Shown: positions 12,701 through 22,937, counted from the first letter of the stretch. The stretch: DNA of 64,000 bases from Theristus sp. LFF4_11 (GCA_030248135.1 JASANC010001276.1:78861-142860), one strand, 5' to 3'. Translations and numbers: made by a program. The notes: generated by a model not told the origin, from the letters alone.

Positions 12701-15700
12701 TATGTGCGATGGTGTGGTGGGACGTGGACGTGGTGCACATTAGAGATATAATTTTTTTGGAAAAACAGAATTTCGTGAAAAATGTCCGGAAATTTTTCTG
12801 ATGCCATTGCTAGTGCACCTTGCCACAAATTTCCACCAGAAGCGGCGTGCGTGCGCACCGCATGACGTCCACTGCACCACAATTTACCGCGTTCTGCCAC
12901 TCACACTGTTGTGTCGGTTTGATTGCACATCAGGAGGTGCACTGGGAATTGTGCTCCAGAAGAAGTTTTTTTGTAGTTTCAAGTTTTGTTTCTTGACCTT
13001 GTGACGGACGTTTTCAGGTTCCTTTGGAGTATAGAAATTTTTGAAATTTTTGAGAAAACAACCCGGAAATTTTTGAATCGGAAAAAACTTGTCCCAGGGT
13101 CGCCTGCTGACGATTTGCCACGCGGAGAAGTTTCGCGTGCTGCCGCAAACGTTGGATCAATTGATTGCCGGTGCAAACCACGACGTGAGACAGGTCAGGT
13201 GAAAGGATGCGTAAACAATTGAACGCAGCTGTTGTGTGTACAGTCGAACTCAAAATTATAGGCAATCAGCTGATTGGTTGCTGGTCGCGCGATGCTTGCT
13301 TTCTGTGCAGGACAGACTCCGCCTTTACAGCAATGTCTGCACAGAATGTATGCTTCACGTGATCAACCACCAATGAGCTGATTGCCTATAATTTGTGTTC
13401 GACTGTAGATTGTCAAAATTGTTTAATTTTGCGCAATACAGTCACAGACAAAAATAACGGTCATAGAGTTGATCAACTGTTTTGCAACGTTCAATAATGG
13501 ACGAAATCGTGCAGGTCATTCAACATTTGAACATGCTTGCGGCCGGGAGTGACACGATTGATTTTGACACGGCTCGAAACGAGGCGAAGGCGGCGAAAAA
13601 GGATGTCGCAATGGTTAGCACTTATTGCTCTGCCACGGCGGTTTTTTTTAGTTTATTGTCAATGTTAAATCTAATAAGGCACCATGGCTAACAAACACAC
13701 AGGCACATATGCTATGTTTCGGCAACGTACGTGTCAGCGCTTGCTGGTGTGTTTGCTTGCCACTGTGCAACACTAGGCCAAGACTAGATGTGGTCGTAAA
13801 CTGTGAAGTGTGGCTACAGTTTGGCGTCTGAATCTTTCATGCTGATGTGATTGGCTGCATTGAGCTGGTTACACCAACGAACGAACCGATTTCAAAAGCA
13901 GCCTATCAGCGGATTCCCCATGGAGAATTCCACTAAAACGTCTGGTTTCCATGACTCGCTCCCATATTTTCTCATTTTCATTCGTCATTCGTTGTTTTCC
14001 AGAACATTTTCGAAGCAGCACGCGAACTGCTCAGTGCGCCACCGCCAACGTCATCGGCAACCGCGAACTCGCTCGTTCACAAAACGGAACTGTTCTTTCA
14101 AGACTACAATTTGATGTCGCTGTTCGTGCAGGAGAATTACTTACATCTGCAGCCACATAATGCAAAGTAATTCGTTTTTTTATCAGTGTTGGTGCGTTGC
14201 GTGTGATGAACAAACCGTAACATGTTCCTGTTTATGATACCATTGTCTCATGTCACTTTACAACTTCGCAAAAAAAAACTAAATTGCAATAGTTTTGAAA
14301 GGAAACGAATTGGGGTATCTTTGCAATATCTTGACACATGCAAATGAATGTGTTGATGTGAACTGGCCGTGAGGCTTACAAATAAACTTTGATTTGATTT
14401 ATATCTTTGTTGCAACCTTGAAAAATGATTGATTTCCATTCGAAAAAATCAAGTGAAAAAACTCATTAGTATTATCTTTATGCAATTACCGACTTTTTGT
14501 CAGAACTGCACTGGCGCGAACGCGTGCATTTGCGACGGCGTCAAAATTGATGTGCTATGGTGACCAGTGCGAACGGCTGATACGAACGTCCGGCTCGTGG
14601 AATCTGCTCAATGAAGTGGTTGGTTGGTTGGTTTGGTGGTTGGTCTATGCTGCAGTGTTCGGTGCTGCGTTCAGTTGTGCTGTGCTACAGTCGAACTCTG
14701 TAACATGTCCAACCAGCTGATTGGTTGGTGGTCACGTGATGCATGGATTCTGACAAACCAACCTCCGCCTGCACAGCACCTCATGCACAGAATTCATGTA
14801 TCAATCAATCCATCTTGTTGGATATGCTATAGAGTTGCTTGTTTGTGTGTTTGGTATTTGCCGGCACACTTGCCTTTACACGTGGTAACAATGTTGCCCC
14901 ATGATTTGCCAGGCCATGTTCTCCTCAGTGCTGCCCACCGAGCATCTTCGTGGCCATCTGAGCGGCCAGATCGTGTTTCCCAGTTGGCTCGGTCGAAATT
15001 CCACGTTCGGAAAGCGACAACGCCTGTTGCAGCAGTTGCACGCGCACATGTCCTTGCAGTTAGTGTTGTTTGTGAGGACGTTTTTTTCGGTGATGTTTTC
15101 TTGCGAAAGACCCGTGCACATTTGTGTTCAAAGGCATGTCATCAATCTTTTGTGGCACAGTGTAGTCACAAACACGCACGCACGCACGCATCCACATCGA
15201 TGCGCACGTTTGCCTGTGGAGTCAGTGTGTTTGTTTGCTACGGCGCAGCACTAGACTGAAAACACATTGCTAGACAATCCGCTGGCGGTCTTCACACAAG
15301 GACCGCCAGACAATGTTGTGATCCCCCTCGTTGTCCCATTTCATAATCACGTTTCTGTTCAACATTCCTTTCTTTTCAGTCTTTCGTGCGACAGCAACAG
15401 TCTCCAATTGGACTATCTGCCCGTGCTGCGTGACTCTCTGACTCAGCCATTGATTCGCTGCAACAACGACGGAATACCTGCTGTTATGAAGGCTCGTTAT
15501 TGTTTTTTAACCTCATTTTTTCCTGGCAAACTGATGATCGTCGCTTTCTCGTGGACCTGGTGGTAGCGTGTCTGTGCGTTCGGAGGATCCGCCGAGAGGT
15601 GTGTAGGCACTTAATGACAGAGAAAACTCGATGGGCACCCTACTCGACGGCGTTCTGTACGCTTTTCTGGGTTAGCCTTGGCTAAAAACATCGCCTAAAA

Positions 15701-16610
15701 TCCCCCAACAACTTAAAAAATGGGGGGGGGGGTTCTCCATCAGCGCAGTTTTCAGTTTTGTCGTGTGGCGTAAACGAACGACTGTTTTGCGCCCCGCAGA
15801 AGACGTGCGTTCCGGGCGACGAAAAAAAACAAACAACCCCCCCCGAAATCGCCTAAAATCCCCCAACAACAAAAAATTTCTCCACTCAGGCTCGCTTGAA
15901 AATTAGCAGAAATGGACATTTTCAACTGAATTCTGGCAATTTTCGAATATTTTCTCAGATCTATGACGCTTATGATCTGGTGCGCGACGACGCCGACGCG
16001 ATTGGTGAGCTGACGAATTTTTCCGGAAAGCCGGACCCAATGAGTGCGATTCCAAGCAAGGTGGGGGAAGAGTGGAACACATGAATGTGTATGATGCTTG
16101 GTGGTTTTGAAATCGAGATCTAAACTCTACCTGTTATTATTGGTCCGGTTGGTTTTGTCTGGTGGTTGTTTTTATTCAACAACTTCGTTCAGCAGTCGAA
16201 AACAGACCGCATGTATCCGACATCCAACGTTGCGAAAATTGTTGTTCAAATTTAAAAGAAGCTTTACCCAACGTTTAATGGTTGTTTACGAATTTCACGT
16301 GACCTTTTCGACCACGTGACCCAGAACGAAGGCTCACTGAAACGCACTGGTGCACTGCAACCCCCCCCCAAAGGGTTGTGCCTCCTCCTGTGCTAACATC
16401 GGTGTGTTTCTCCAGGTGAAAGCTGCGTTCACGCGTGCGTACAACAAGTCTGGCCGCAGACTACCGTACGATCCGGGTGATCTGGCTGGGAAGCCGACAA
16501 AAACGGCCAAAAAGAAACAATCGGATGATGACAATGGAAACGAGCCGGAAGAGCCGGACGCTGATGAGGCGCAGGGAAGGGCGGCTTTTGAATCGGTCGA
16601 CTGTTGGTGA
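711..16610 (+). CDS. RFC1: Replication factor C subunit 1 (5'-partial, 16 exons)
   Basis: Large subunit of the RFC clamp loader, which loads PCNA at primer-template junctions in the nucleus. Exons: 711-907, 1255-1434, 9724-9912, 10278-10518, 10832-10938, 11250-11376, 11732-11823, 12494-12637, 13098-13193, 13515-13613, 14003-14166, 14504-14618, 14913-15058, 15380-15491, 15959-16060, 16416-16610; all phases join and give about 767 residues. Seen in order: the REGPKALGSK-like lead ([11 protein letters not shown]), a BRCT domain ([14 protein letters not shown]), [18 protein letters not shown], Walker A GPPGIGKT, Walker B IMDEVDGM, the CNDR motif, the RFC1 C-terminal domain and an acidic tail. The family is usually about 1150 residues, so the N-terminal exons with the PCNA-binding motif lie left of the window. 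Exon 14 best ends at a GC donor (15492). Intron 2 (8.3 kb) hosts an LTR element and an antisense gene. Confidence 0.95.
1824..1973 (-). repeat. 3' LTR of the retrotransposon
   Basis: Identical copy of 4292-4441. It is preceded on the minus strand by the purine-rich tract at about 1974-1981, and would supply the polyadenylation signal. Confidence 0.9.
2038..4182 (-). CDS. Gag-like polyprotein of the LTR element
   Basis: Uninterrupted 714-residue frame from ATG at 4182 to TGA at 2038. The N-terminus is serine-rich, followed by an acidic segment and a basic [11 protein letters not shown] stretch. About ten imperfect short repeats follow with the core G-(L/F)-(S/I)-P-(R/K), roughly residues 220-305. 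Next come a Q-rich coiled-coil-like segment (about 310-350) and a retrotransposon-gag capsid-like domain with [16 protein letters not shown] and an R-x-E-x-E-S-V-R-x-F-x-x-R type motif (about 380-560). The tail is N/Q-rich. I see no CCHC zinc knuckle. It probably packages element RNA into particles. Its intact frame agrees with the identical LTRs. Assignment rests on position between LTRs and the capsid-like motifs. Confidence 0.85.
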   Translation of the reverse strand: MARRNASSSSLSSRDSSPDSLITDDHTVKKSREDLLQMIDYCQEFSDRSALNSICRTLRDRKEISRTLLYKLKRDIGPSQTLSIEDLADKARLFVLDMFKYKAYVNWSTVTQDNSTQKVSSNENVQRHDSKDDDDSDDEYEDASDSLESVRTAGDQSKTAQSSVNDDDEPHASNALHAAQVKPGTSNQSTSVKPATTKRLKKKVKKKKVKRSNGGEKLSGFSPRVHQFNGFSPRTEGLSGFSPRVEPTGFIPKANESTGLIPRTKNLIGEPTGLIPKANDEATGLSPRHDKMKASGLSPRHDKVKTETGVSEQLIQLVMQQQQQMQKQYEQLQKQNDFMMTMFSQMLELQNQQKVTADHDHCCKQNVANGTTDNDRAYMMLLSEKWQKFDPAKNHKFRTWLSSLQTRLELWHPPPKIAVEHIRMCLSDDALFAFDQQPQGVRENSEESIKYLESIYGPRNEAITSVYELDTATRQEGESVRAFGLRLENLLLATGHNYRGSDGNYIPFVETTLINKFVQGLLNPLLSSKAEDQKFKGLNFREIVDKVQGIEDCENFKKKKNSRDDDRQKNKDNGSKPNYQNTSRENHETNFNYKPQFSDQFGHNQQHYNQIENYQFANNQINPQINNQQQQNTQYTGRCSRIRHDTRQQNYSPKFARFRNWHPQFRMSEAEKQWMARIYGRSKTATYPRTATNDVGNDQRSEHDYGLRDETSID
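4275..4292 (-). other. Putative tRNA primer-binding site
   Basis: Directly inside the 5' LTR the minus strand reads TGGCGCCCAACGTTTGG. The leading TGGCGCCCAACG resembles lysine-tRNA-type primer-binding sites of known LTR elements. The tRNA itself cannot be checked here. Confidence 0.6.
4292..4441 (-). repeat. 5' LTR of the retrotransposon
   Basis: 150 bp, identical to the other LTR. On the minus strand it contains a TATATAAG box and an AATAAA polyadenylation signal close to its end (CCTAATAAAAACCC), as expected for promoter and terminator functions. Confidence 0.9.
4814..7108 (-). CDS. Small secreted VWD-C8-TIL protein, nested antisense in RFC1 intron 2
   Basis: Exons on the minus strand: 7108-7033 (or to 7029), 6675-6482, 6176-6029, 5948-5768, 5683-about 5558, 5501 (or 5557)-5261, 5028-4814. 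About 410 residues. ATG at 7108 opens a signal peptide ([19 protein letters not shown], then IDA). A von Willebrand D domain follows: [20 protein letters not shown], then [15 protein letters not shown]. Next are a cysteine-rich C8-like region and a TIL domain ([16 protein letters not shown] through CICASGYL to the terminal C). One such module suggests an extracellular matrix, mucus or protease-inhibitor role. A TATA box stands about 115 bp upstream. Within the C8 region the frame shifts by one base at about 5558 unless a non-standard intron is used, so this may be an indel or a decaying copy. Confidence 0.85.
7221..7227 (-). promoter_or_regulatory. TATA box of the VWD-C8-TIL gene
   Basis: The minus strand reads GTATAAATT about 115 bp before the ATG at 7108. 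A TCAGT initiator-like motif lies at about 7188-7184. The distance between them (about 40 bp) is slightly longer than usual, so the TSS is tentative. Confidence 0.4.
7260..9720. other. Remainder of RFC1 intron 2
   Basis: AT-rich intron sequence with no convincing exon. It holds a repeat-derived hairpin (9180-9262). A short minus-strand frame from 7761 begins with a signal-peptide-like [17 protein letters not shown] and ends at a GTAAGT donor, but has no supportable partner exon. Confidence 0.5.
9180..9262. repeat. GCACTAAGTACTGCTT hairpin repeat
   Basis: Contains two CACTAAGTACTGCTT units followed by CATGAATGCCGCTTTAG. It is related to the cleaner hairpin at 47026-47110 (CATTCATGAAGCAGTATTTAGTGAC and its complement). 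Degenerate MITE. Confidence 0.45.
11905..12140. repeat. GCTTCAGCGCGC-type repeat with telomere-like insert
   Basis: Intron-7 copy of the CATTCATG/GCGCGCTGAAGCG family seen at 290-548. It contains the TTAGGC run listed separately and ends near a CTTCATGAATGGCGCTTC segment. Confidence 0.5.
11988..12014 (+). repeat. Interstitial TTAGGC telomere-like run
   Basis: Four perfect TTAGGC units plus TTA. TTAGGC is the nematode telomere repeat. Degenerate GCCTAA-like tracts also occur at about 26925-27010 and 27455-27500. The run is short and may simply belong to the host repeat. Confidence 0.7.
12225..12375. repeat. MITE fragment with GTGCC pentamer array
   Basis: A (GTGCC)n run of about five units (about 12250-12275) is followed by ACGTGACGTGCCATCCGCG and CAGTCAGTATAGACGGGTTTTA. 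The last part resembles the terminal repeat of the hairpin element at 48008-48497 (GTCAGTATGAACGGGTC). Confidence 0.5.
13239..13407. mobile_element. Mariner-like MITE with TA target duplication
   Basis: Palindromic 165 bp element. Its left end CAGTCGAACTCAAAATTATA is mirrored by the right end (TATAATTTGTGTTCGACTG), continuing through GGCAATCAGCTGATTGG. TA flanks both ends, the Tc1/mariner target signature. Partial relatives occur at 14688-14815, about 17308-17345, 34146-34197 and 60290-60420. Confidence 0.75.
14688..14815 (+). repeat. Truncated relative of the mariner-like MITE
   Basis: Begins TA-CAGTCGAACTCTG and shares CAGCTGATTGGTTG, CACGTGATGCATG and CTCCGCCTGCACAGCA with the 13239 element, but lacks the matching right terminus. 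Confidence 0.55.
15551..15700 (+). repeat. tRNA-derived SINE (family 1), copy a
   Basis: Starts GACCTGGTGGTAGCG and ends GGCTAAAAACATCGCCTAAAA. Matches copy b (20401-20566) along its length, but its B-box region is damaged (GGAGGATCC). Lies in RFC1 intron 14. Confidence 0.7.
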
Positions 16611-17661
16611 TTTGCGTTGACGTTGGCGAAACTAATGTGAAACTTTGTAGGGTTTTTTCAGTTTGAGTTCTGGAGTTTTAAGGCGAGAAGCGATAGTTTC
16701 TTTTGTGTGCTGCAGGTGTGATTGGCTGCTTAGGTCAGTTTTATCAAAATCGACTCAAAATGCAACAGACCAGTTGAGTGACTAATTGAAATTTGATTCT
16801 GAGCATGATTCAATGCGCGGAAATCGGTTGAGCCTTTGGGAGGTTGCGGCGAATTTTTGTCTTCAATCTAACAAATCGGGTGATTTTTCTGCATTACGGT
16901 TGTTTGTTTGTTTGTTTACATGTATGTAACCAACCATGTCGGTTTGCTCATCACGTTCGCGTTATGTTCTTTTTCTGCACAACTATTTTTTTGTATTATT
17001 GTAAGTAAAATGCTAGCTTATCTCGGTATCTTTTGTTGTTTTCAACTTTCACTTTGAACTCAAATTGGGACTTTTCAGTCAAAACAGTATTCAAGTCGTC
17101 TTGGCAACCATTTCGAAATATGTAATTTCCAGCTGATTAGACGCAAAAAGAAATTACTGATTGGCTGATAATTGCTTGGTGTTACGATTGTTGTTGGCCG
17201 TGTACGTCACTGGAAAACCGACTAGGTTTTGAATTCGGAATCACCTTTTTCGTAAGTTCAGCTCCAAAAATAGACTGAACACAAAAAAAGACACGTTGTT
17301 TGTGCACATAGAGTCGAACTATCAGCTGATTGGTCCCAAAGCTGATCGAAGCTGGTCCCAAAATGAAATGAAAATGCAATAAAAATTTAGCTCAAGTCGC
17401 AATCGCAACTATAAAATCAATGCTTAAAAGCACGGTCCCGCGGTCCCCAAAAAAGAGCCGTTCATTAAAGCGATGGTGCACAAAAAAAGTGATTATATCT
17501 TTAAACTCCACTGAACTTACGAAATTGCTCTGTGGTACACCACGCTCTCGTACGGGCAAACATGTTTGTGTCGAGAAAAAGGGGTAACCCCGCGCTGCAT
17601 TCAGGTGTCGTCAGCAACGTATCCGGAGTAGCGACACGAATAAAAAAACGCACGGCAGATC
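16611..17661. other. Intergenic region between RFC1 and the 7TM gene
   Basis: No coding signal. A partial MITE (about 17308-17345) and a CTATAAAATC box at 17409-17418, about 250 bp before the receptor ATG, are the only recognisable features. The box could be the receptor promoter, but nothing else supports that. Confidence 0.4.
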
Positions 17662-20600
17662 ATGGCCGAGACGGCGCGTCAATGGATGGAGGGCGAGATG
17701 GCGCCGGGGCTGTGCATCCGCTACACGCGCTACACGTGCGACGTCGCCACGTTGCTCTGGTTCACCGTCGGCTGCTTCTACGTCTACATCATGTTCGCCA
17801 TATGGGCGGCGCGCGAGAAGTTCAACCGGGCGTTCATGTTGAGCGTCTATTCGTTGTTCTTCGCCGACTTCTTCGTGATCTTTGAGTGTACGTGGTGGTG
17901 ACACACGGTGGATTTGATAAGAAACGGTGAAACAAACAAACGGAATATGCGTGCGTCATCGTCAGTGACAAAAACGAAACAATTTGAATTGGGGAAACTG
18001 TGATCGTCTATGATATGCCCTATTCGCTTGAAACGTTTGCATGATAGGTTTTTTTCAACCTGAATACATTAGTTTGACGCCAGTTAGCAATGATAATGCT
18101 AATTTTCTTCCTGAGTTTCTCAATAAAGATCTCAACGGAGTTATGTTGAGCTCAGCTGGACCAAATTTGTTGAGAAATTCGTTCGATGCATAATCGGTAA
18201 AACAAAACGTGCGTGCAACAACAATTTTCAGCGACTCTGATGCTCGGCCGATTCTACTACATTTTGGGCACGCACTTCATGCCGATGTTCGTGGCGATTG
18301 TCAATAAATGTCAACCCGGCAAGCATTTTCGTCATTTTTTTGTCTGTCTGTTTTTCTCAACTTCGGTATACCAGTTATGGTGATGAACATTTCAGTTATG
18401 GCCAGTTGTTTCTAACTACAACGCACCCAACAAACAAACTTTCTCGTCATTTCAGTGCACGTCGCATGTCTTGCGTTGTGTCGCGTGCACTCCGTGTGGA
18501 CGGTTGAAAAGATGGATTCGGTAAACGCAACCGCTTGTTGCTTGTAACATTTGATCAACAACGCTTCACCTTTGATCATTACATCGTGTGTGGTGTCAAA
18601 GAAACCATTCAGCGAACAACGGAAACCATTCCAATCAGTCTTGTATCTGCGTGTGAGATCTACCGAGGGAATTGCTGTTTTTTTCAGAGTCAAAACATAA
18701 AATTTCCAGAAACTCAACTGGGTGTTCACGAAGCGTGCCGTTACACTAACGTGGCTGGGCATCGTGACCGTGGTGGTGTGCAACGCTCTGTTTGACTGGA
18801 CCATACTGTTCATGAACGAAGATGAGGGCTACGTGAATGGTTATATGCAGAATGACGCGTTCGCTACGTTCATGGTCGTTGTCAAGGTAAACGACACCGG
18901 CAGGGGCTGGTGGTGTAAGAAAACTAAAAGTAGAGAAGCAAAGTCTATATCGCGATTGCACGATAACTACCGTATTACCCCCAATAAACCCCCATGGGGG
19001 ATTAATACGCCAGCGACTTTTAGGGGTGGGGGTTTATTGGTGGGGGGGGGATTATTGGTGGGGGGGGGGATTTATTTACAAAAAAATTCTGGGGGTGGGG
19101 GTTTGATGAAAAATGGCAAAAATACCTTGCATGGCAGGCAAGAAAGTTGCAGAAACTTCTACTTTTCACAGAGATTTCCTTTTGTAACAGCCTTTTGTAA
19201 TGAAATTACCATTAATTCATCCCTTTGGGGCCTTTGGTAGCACAATTTCACCAATGTCACTGCATTCAGTCACTGAATTCGCTGGGTATGTGTTTCAAAC
19301 AGGTTTCCAATTAACCCCCATGGGGGATTATTTGTGGGGAGGGGGGATTATTTGGAAACTGGTCGGGGGGGGTGGGGGTTTATTGGTGGGGGGGGGGGGT
19401 TTAATGGGGGTAATACGGGGCGTGATATATTTACACAGGGCGTGAGCATTGTCGCGGCGTTATCGCTGTACATCATGGCGGCTCTGCTCGTTCTTGGCAT
19501 GCGTCGCAAGGTCGAGACGAAAAAGGAAAGTTCGTCGCCGTTTCGAAATGTTTGAAAATGAATTTGTTTTGATCATGAAATTTTTAGGAAATAGAAAAAA
19601 AAGCTGTTGTCGATGAGACTGAGAAAACGGCCGCTAAAATCGCGGTCTTATTGTGAACATAATAAAACACGCGTTTCGGCAATCGTTTCTGTTGGTTCGT
19701 TTCCTCGTTGTGGTAGTCGCCGGTTCGGACCGCACCGCACGGGACTGACGGTGTGGTCACTGATCGCACACATTATGGTGTGACAACGACATCAACAGAA
19801 TCAGTTTTTACACAACGCAACTCATTTCGTTTCAAAACCACAGAAAAGACGATAACGGTCGCGACAACGAATGGCGACGGCACAGCAGTGGCGCCGGCGA
19901 AAAAGAAGCCAACCAGAAAGGAGGCGCTGAAACGCGAGGTGAAAATACTCGCGCAGGGTGTCCTGATCACGTGCTGTCTGATTGTTGAGGCGATTTGCAC
20001 CGGAATATTCATGTATCACATTCAGGCAAGTGGCGACTCTTAAAAAAACCTGAACCTTGATAACTTGGCTCATCAGCCAAGGACAGCTTTCCACCCGGAA
20101 ACTAGAAACTTCACATAACAGTTCACGCCGAAACTAGAAACTTCACATAACAGTTCACGCAACAATGCATTAAGTGACCAGAATTACTCAGTGTAAATGA
20201 CCGTACTAAAGGAGCATTCGCGAAGCAGGAATCACACAGCTATTAGTGGTGAAACAGGTTTTTTTCGTTCATCTGGCAAAAGTCGCACAACCGACCACAG
20301 CTGCGATTCTGTTGTGTTCGCTTAATATGTTGAAAATGGCCCTCAGCGAACATGCACGAGCAAGGAAAAGCAAGCAAAAAAATGCACAAACAGAACATTC
20401 GTGACCTGGTGGTAGTGCGTTAGACTACAGCCGGTGCACGAGGGGGATCGAGCCCCGCCGAGGGGTGTCTAGGCACTTAATGACAGAGAAAACTCGATGG
20501 GCGCCCTACTCAATGGCGTTCTGTACGCTTCTCTGGGTTAGCCCTGGCTAAAAACATCGCCTAAAAATCACAACAACAACAACATTCAAAACCAGCCACC

Positions 20601-20810
20601 GTCAGCGCAACTGTGCATCCCTGGTTTCAGACGGATGAGAACTGGATCATCTCCGCAGTGGACTGGCAGCCGACCGTTCAAATTGGTCTCGCCGTGAACT
20701 CGTGCTCGAATCCATTCTTGTATCTGGCGTTCGCGAAGGTCATCCGCGATTACGCGTTTTGGCGAACCAAGTGGAACTTCAAACGATGGTGGAAAATGGC
20801 GCCCATTTAG
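17662..20810 (+). CDS. Seven-transmembrane (GPCR-like) receptor
   Basis: Six exons: 17662-17887, 18232-18299, 18710-18886, 19439-19529, 19799-20029, 20596-20810. All phases join to 336 codons including the stop. Seven hydrophobic segments: residues about 25-48, 52-75, 83-98, 106-130, 158-180, 236-258, 276-300. The TM3-TM4 junction reads MFVAI-KLNWVFTKRAV, similar to the region after DRY in rhodopsin-like receptors but without D-R-Y. TM7 ends NPFLYLAFAKV, an NPxxY-like variant, followed by a short basic tail. The third intracellular loop is long and basic (KKKPTRKEALKRE). I read it as a rhodopsin-clan or nematode chemoreceptor-type GPCR; the ligand is unknown. The exon 5 donor is ambiguous: CAG|GCAAGT is a good GC donor, but only the GTGGCG four bases later keeps frame. 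Confidence 0.8.
18970..19425. repeat. G-rich inverted-repeat element in intron 3 of the 7TM gene
   Basis: Left end CGTATTACCCCCAATAAACC is mirrored at the right by GGTTTAATGGGGGTAATACG. The inside holds runs of GGGGGTTTATTGGTGGGG and CCCCCATGGGGG. Likely a MITE; the G-runs could form quadruplexes. Confidence 0.6.
20097..20160 (+). repeat. 32 bp tandem duplication
   Basis: The unit containing AAACTAGAAACTTCACATAA and CAGTTCACG occurs twice in direct tandem in intron 5 of the 7TM gene. Confidence 0.85.
20401..20566 (+). repeat. tRNA-derived SINE (family 1), copy b
   Basis: Best-preserved copy. The head resembles a tRNA: A-box-like GGTGGTAGTGCGTTAGACT, then B-box GGGGATCGAGCCCC. The body ends GGCTAAAAACATCGCCTAAAA. 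Other copies are at 15551-15700, 32945-33102 and inverted at 56092-56219. RNA polymerase III-driven retroposon. Confidence 0.8.
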
Positions 20811-21858
20811 GAGAGAACACGGATTGTTGTTGACAGAACGATTGGAAGAGATTTGACTCATTGTTATGTTGCACATATGCACAAGCACAGCTGCACACAC
20901 GTGCTGTGGCGACACGCACACGCTGATGTGTTATGTCGTGCGTGTGTTTAGGTGTCATATGACCAAACGCGTCGTCTCCAGGCTAGGACTTTACTGGCAT
21001 TCTACATTTGTTAGGATCTGAATCAGTTATCACCCACCAAATCAAATAATTTGGATATTTTAGACGACTTCATGTTTAGGGCAAACGCAGAATCACACAC
21101 TCAACGGGATTTCAGGCTGATTATCTAGGCAAAAATGGGCAAGATTTCGGACTTCTCGGCTAATTTGTTTAACGCAACATTTAGGCGTGGCATTTTATAG
21201 CATAGCAGAGCTCATATTTTGGTGATCTTAAACTGCGATTGGCGTTGGATTCGAATGAATAAAAATATTTGCGTGCTATCATAAAACGAAAGATAAGAAC
21301 CGGCCTTGCGATGGTTCATTTCAGAAAAGCAACAAGCATCAATGACTCAAGTTCGTCAACAACAGCAACAGAAATTGCTTTTCAGACAATAACAGAACTC
21401 AAAAACTGAACACAACAAAAATCTGGTATTGACCACATAGAAAACCATCTCTTGCCTGACATATCAACGTCCTAAGCGATTAAAAACAACAACAAACAAA
21501 CAAAGAAACAGTCGTAACACACAATTTTTTTCACTATTTCAAAAGCCAGTTAATCAATCAGCGCTGCTTGAATCAAAAACAGCTAAAGTGTGTGTCTGAA
21601 ACCCGTGCACTTTTCACGCCACGCGAATTCAGTCTGTCGCAAGTAAGAAGCAAACACACAGGCACTCGCGCACGATTACAGCGCAACAGAGTGTGCGTGT
21701 TTCGGATTGCTTTCGCGGACTGAGCAACGTTATGAACGGTTCTGAGAATTAGAGAAATGTGCACGTGCTTCAGATTTGGTCTCGGATACCACCAACTGTG
21801 TGGGTGTGTACGACTGTGAAACTCCGTCAGTAAAATCCAAAAGCCCTCCTAACGTTCA
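20811..21858. other. Intergenic region between converging 7TM and RPL35 genes
   Basis: AT-rich with no open frame of note. It should contain both 3' UTRs. I could not define polyadenylation sites. Confidence 0.4.
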
Positions 21859-22937
21859 TCACGCTTTCACCGCGTATTTTCGCATCGGCCAACAACGCAG
21901 CATCGCCTGCGCCTTGGGCGTCTTCAAACTGGACTCGTGTTTCGTCAGGCGCCGCCGAATGGCGCGCGTCTTCTTCGGACGCAAATCGAGTGGCTTGTAC
22001 TTTTTGTTCTGAAAGTGCGGCGAAAAAACCGGTGAAATGATAGTCGATTCCGTCATTCTTTCAAATAATTCAGCGAATCAATATTAGGGCCAGTGCACAG
22101 TTGCCAAGACCGTGGACCTAAACTAGAATTCAGCCAGAAATTTATTGCACTCGACACTCGACTTGTATTTGAATGTTCGTAAAACATTCAATGCTGATCA
22201 TTGGCTCCGAAACTGGCCTCCGGTTACATGTTTAGTATTTGTCAGAGACTCCGGTTTCTGGTATTGATGAAGGCACCAAAAACGTTGCACAGCGCGCGAA
22301 CCGCACGCCACTTGTTTCATGCTGTGAAATTACTCCCGTAAAGCATAAACGTGCAAAAACACACGAAAACCTTGTAGAACTTTCGTAGCTCCTGCTTTTG
22401 CGTCTGATTCATCACGGTGAGCACACGGGCGATCGACTTGCGAACAATACGGCTAAAAAAGGAAAATGTTCGTACAACCGTTGGAAATTGGCAAGAAAAT
22501 GGGAGAGCAGTCGAAAGACACGAGACGACGAGACATGAACTGATAACTGAAACGTTGGTGCGGTCCAGTGAAAACGTTCCTCTTCCTTCAACCGCAAATA
22601 GACCATGCACACTTCAAGTAGTTCTGGGATGAGATCAGGTGAGAGTGGGACCTTTCCCTTTTTTGTATTTTATTTACCACACAGTTCAGACAAAAAAACG
22701 AAAGATTACATCGGTGTGCTGAGGAGCTTACGCTCACCACGATTCGGAAACCCAAAGTACACGAATAACGAAAACACAAGTACAGCGTCTTGCTCACATT
22801 TTCGACAATTTATTGGCAGCGCCGCCGGTTACTTTCGCAACCCGTAATGACGACAGCTCCTGCTTGAGCTCATCCAGCTGCTTCTGCAGTTCCTCTTTTT
22901 TCCGACCGCGCAGTTCGTGTGCTTTCACTCGGTGAGC
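21859..22937 (-). CDS. RPL35: Ribosomal protein L35 (uL29), lacking its ATG exon
   Basis: Minus-strand exons 22937-22798, 22452-22371 and 22008-21859, phases 2 and 0, stop TGA at 21861-21859. Together they encode about 122 residues of the large-subunit protein near the peptide exit tunnel. Diagnostic blocks: [74 protein letters not shown] and the terminal RKYAVKA. The first coding exon starts at GCT directly after an acceptor, so the ATG alone must lie in an upstream exon, a common arrangement in this gene. No ATG|GT occurs in the next 700 bp upstream. The nearest candidate I see is ATG|GCAAGT at 24649-24647. Confidence 0.95.

Noticed and set aside
14624..15259. 211-codon plus-strand ORF
   Set aside because: Runs across RFC1 exon 13 in the wrong frame and through a MITE; the correct frame over 14913-15058 matches RFC1.
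20025..20031. GC donor CAG|GCAAGT in the 7TM gene
   Set aside because: Looks like a textbook GC donor, but only the GT donor four bases downstream keeps the frame into the NPFLYL exon.
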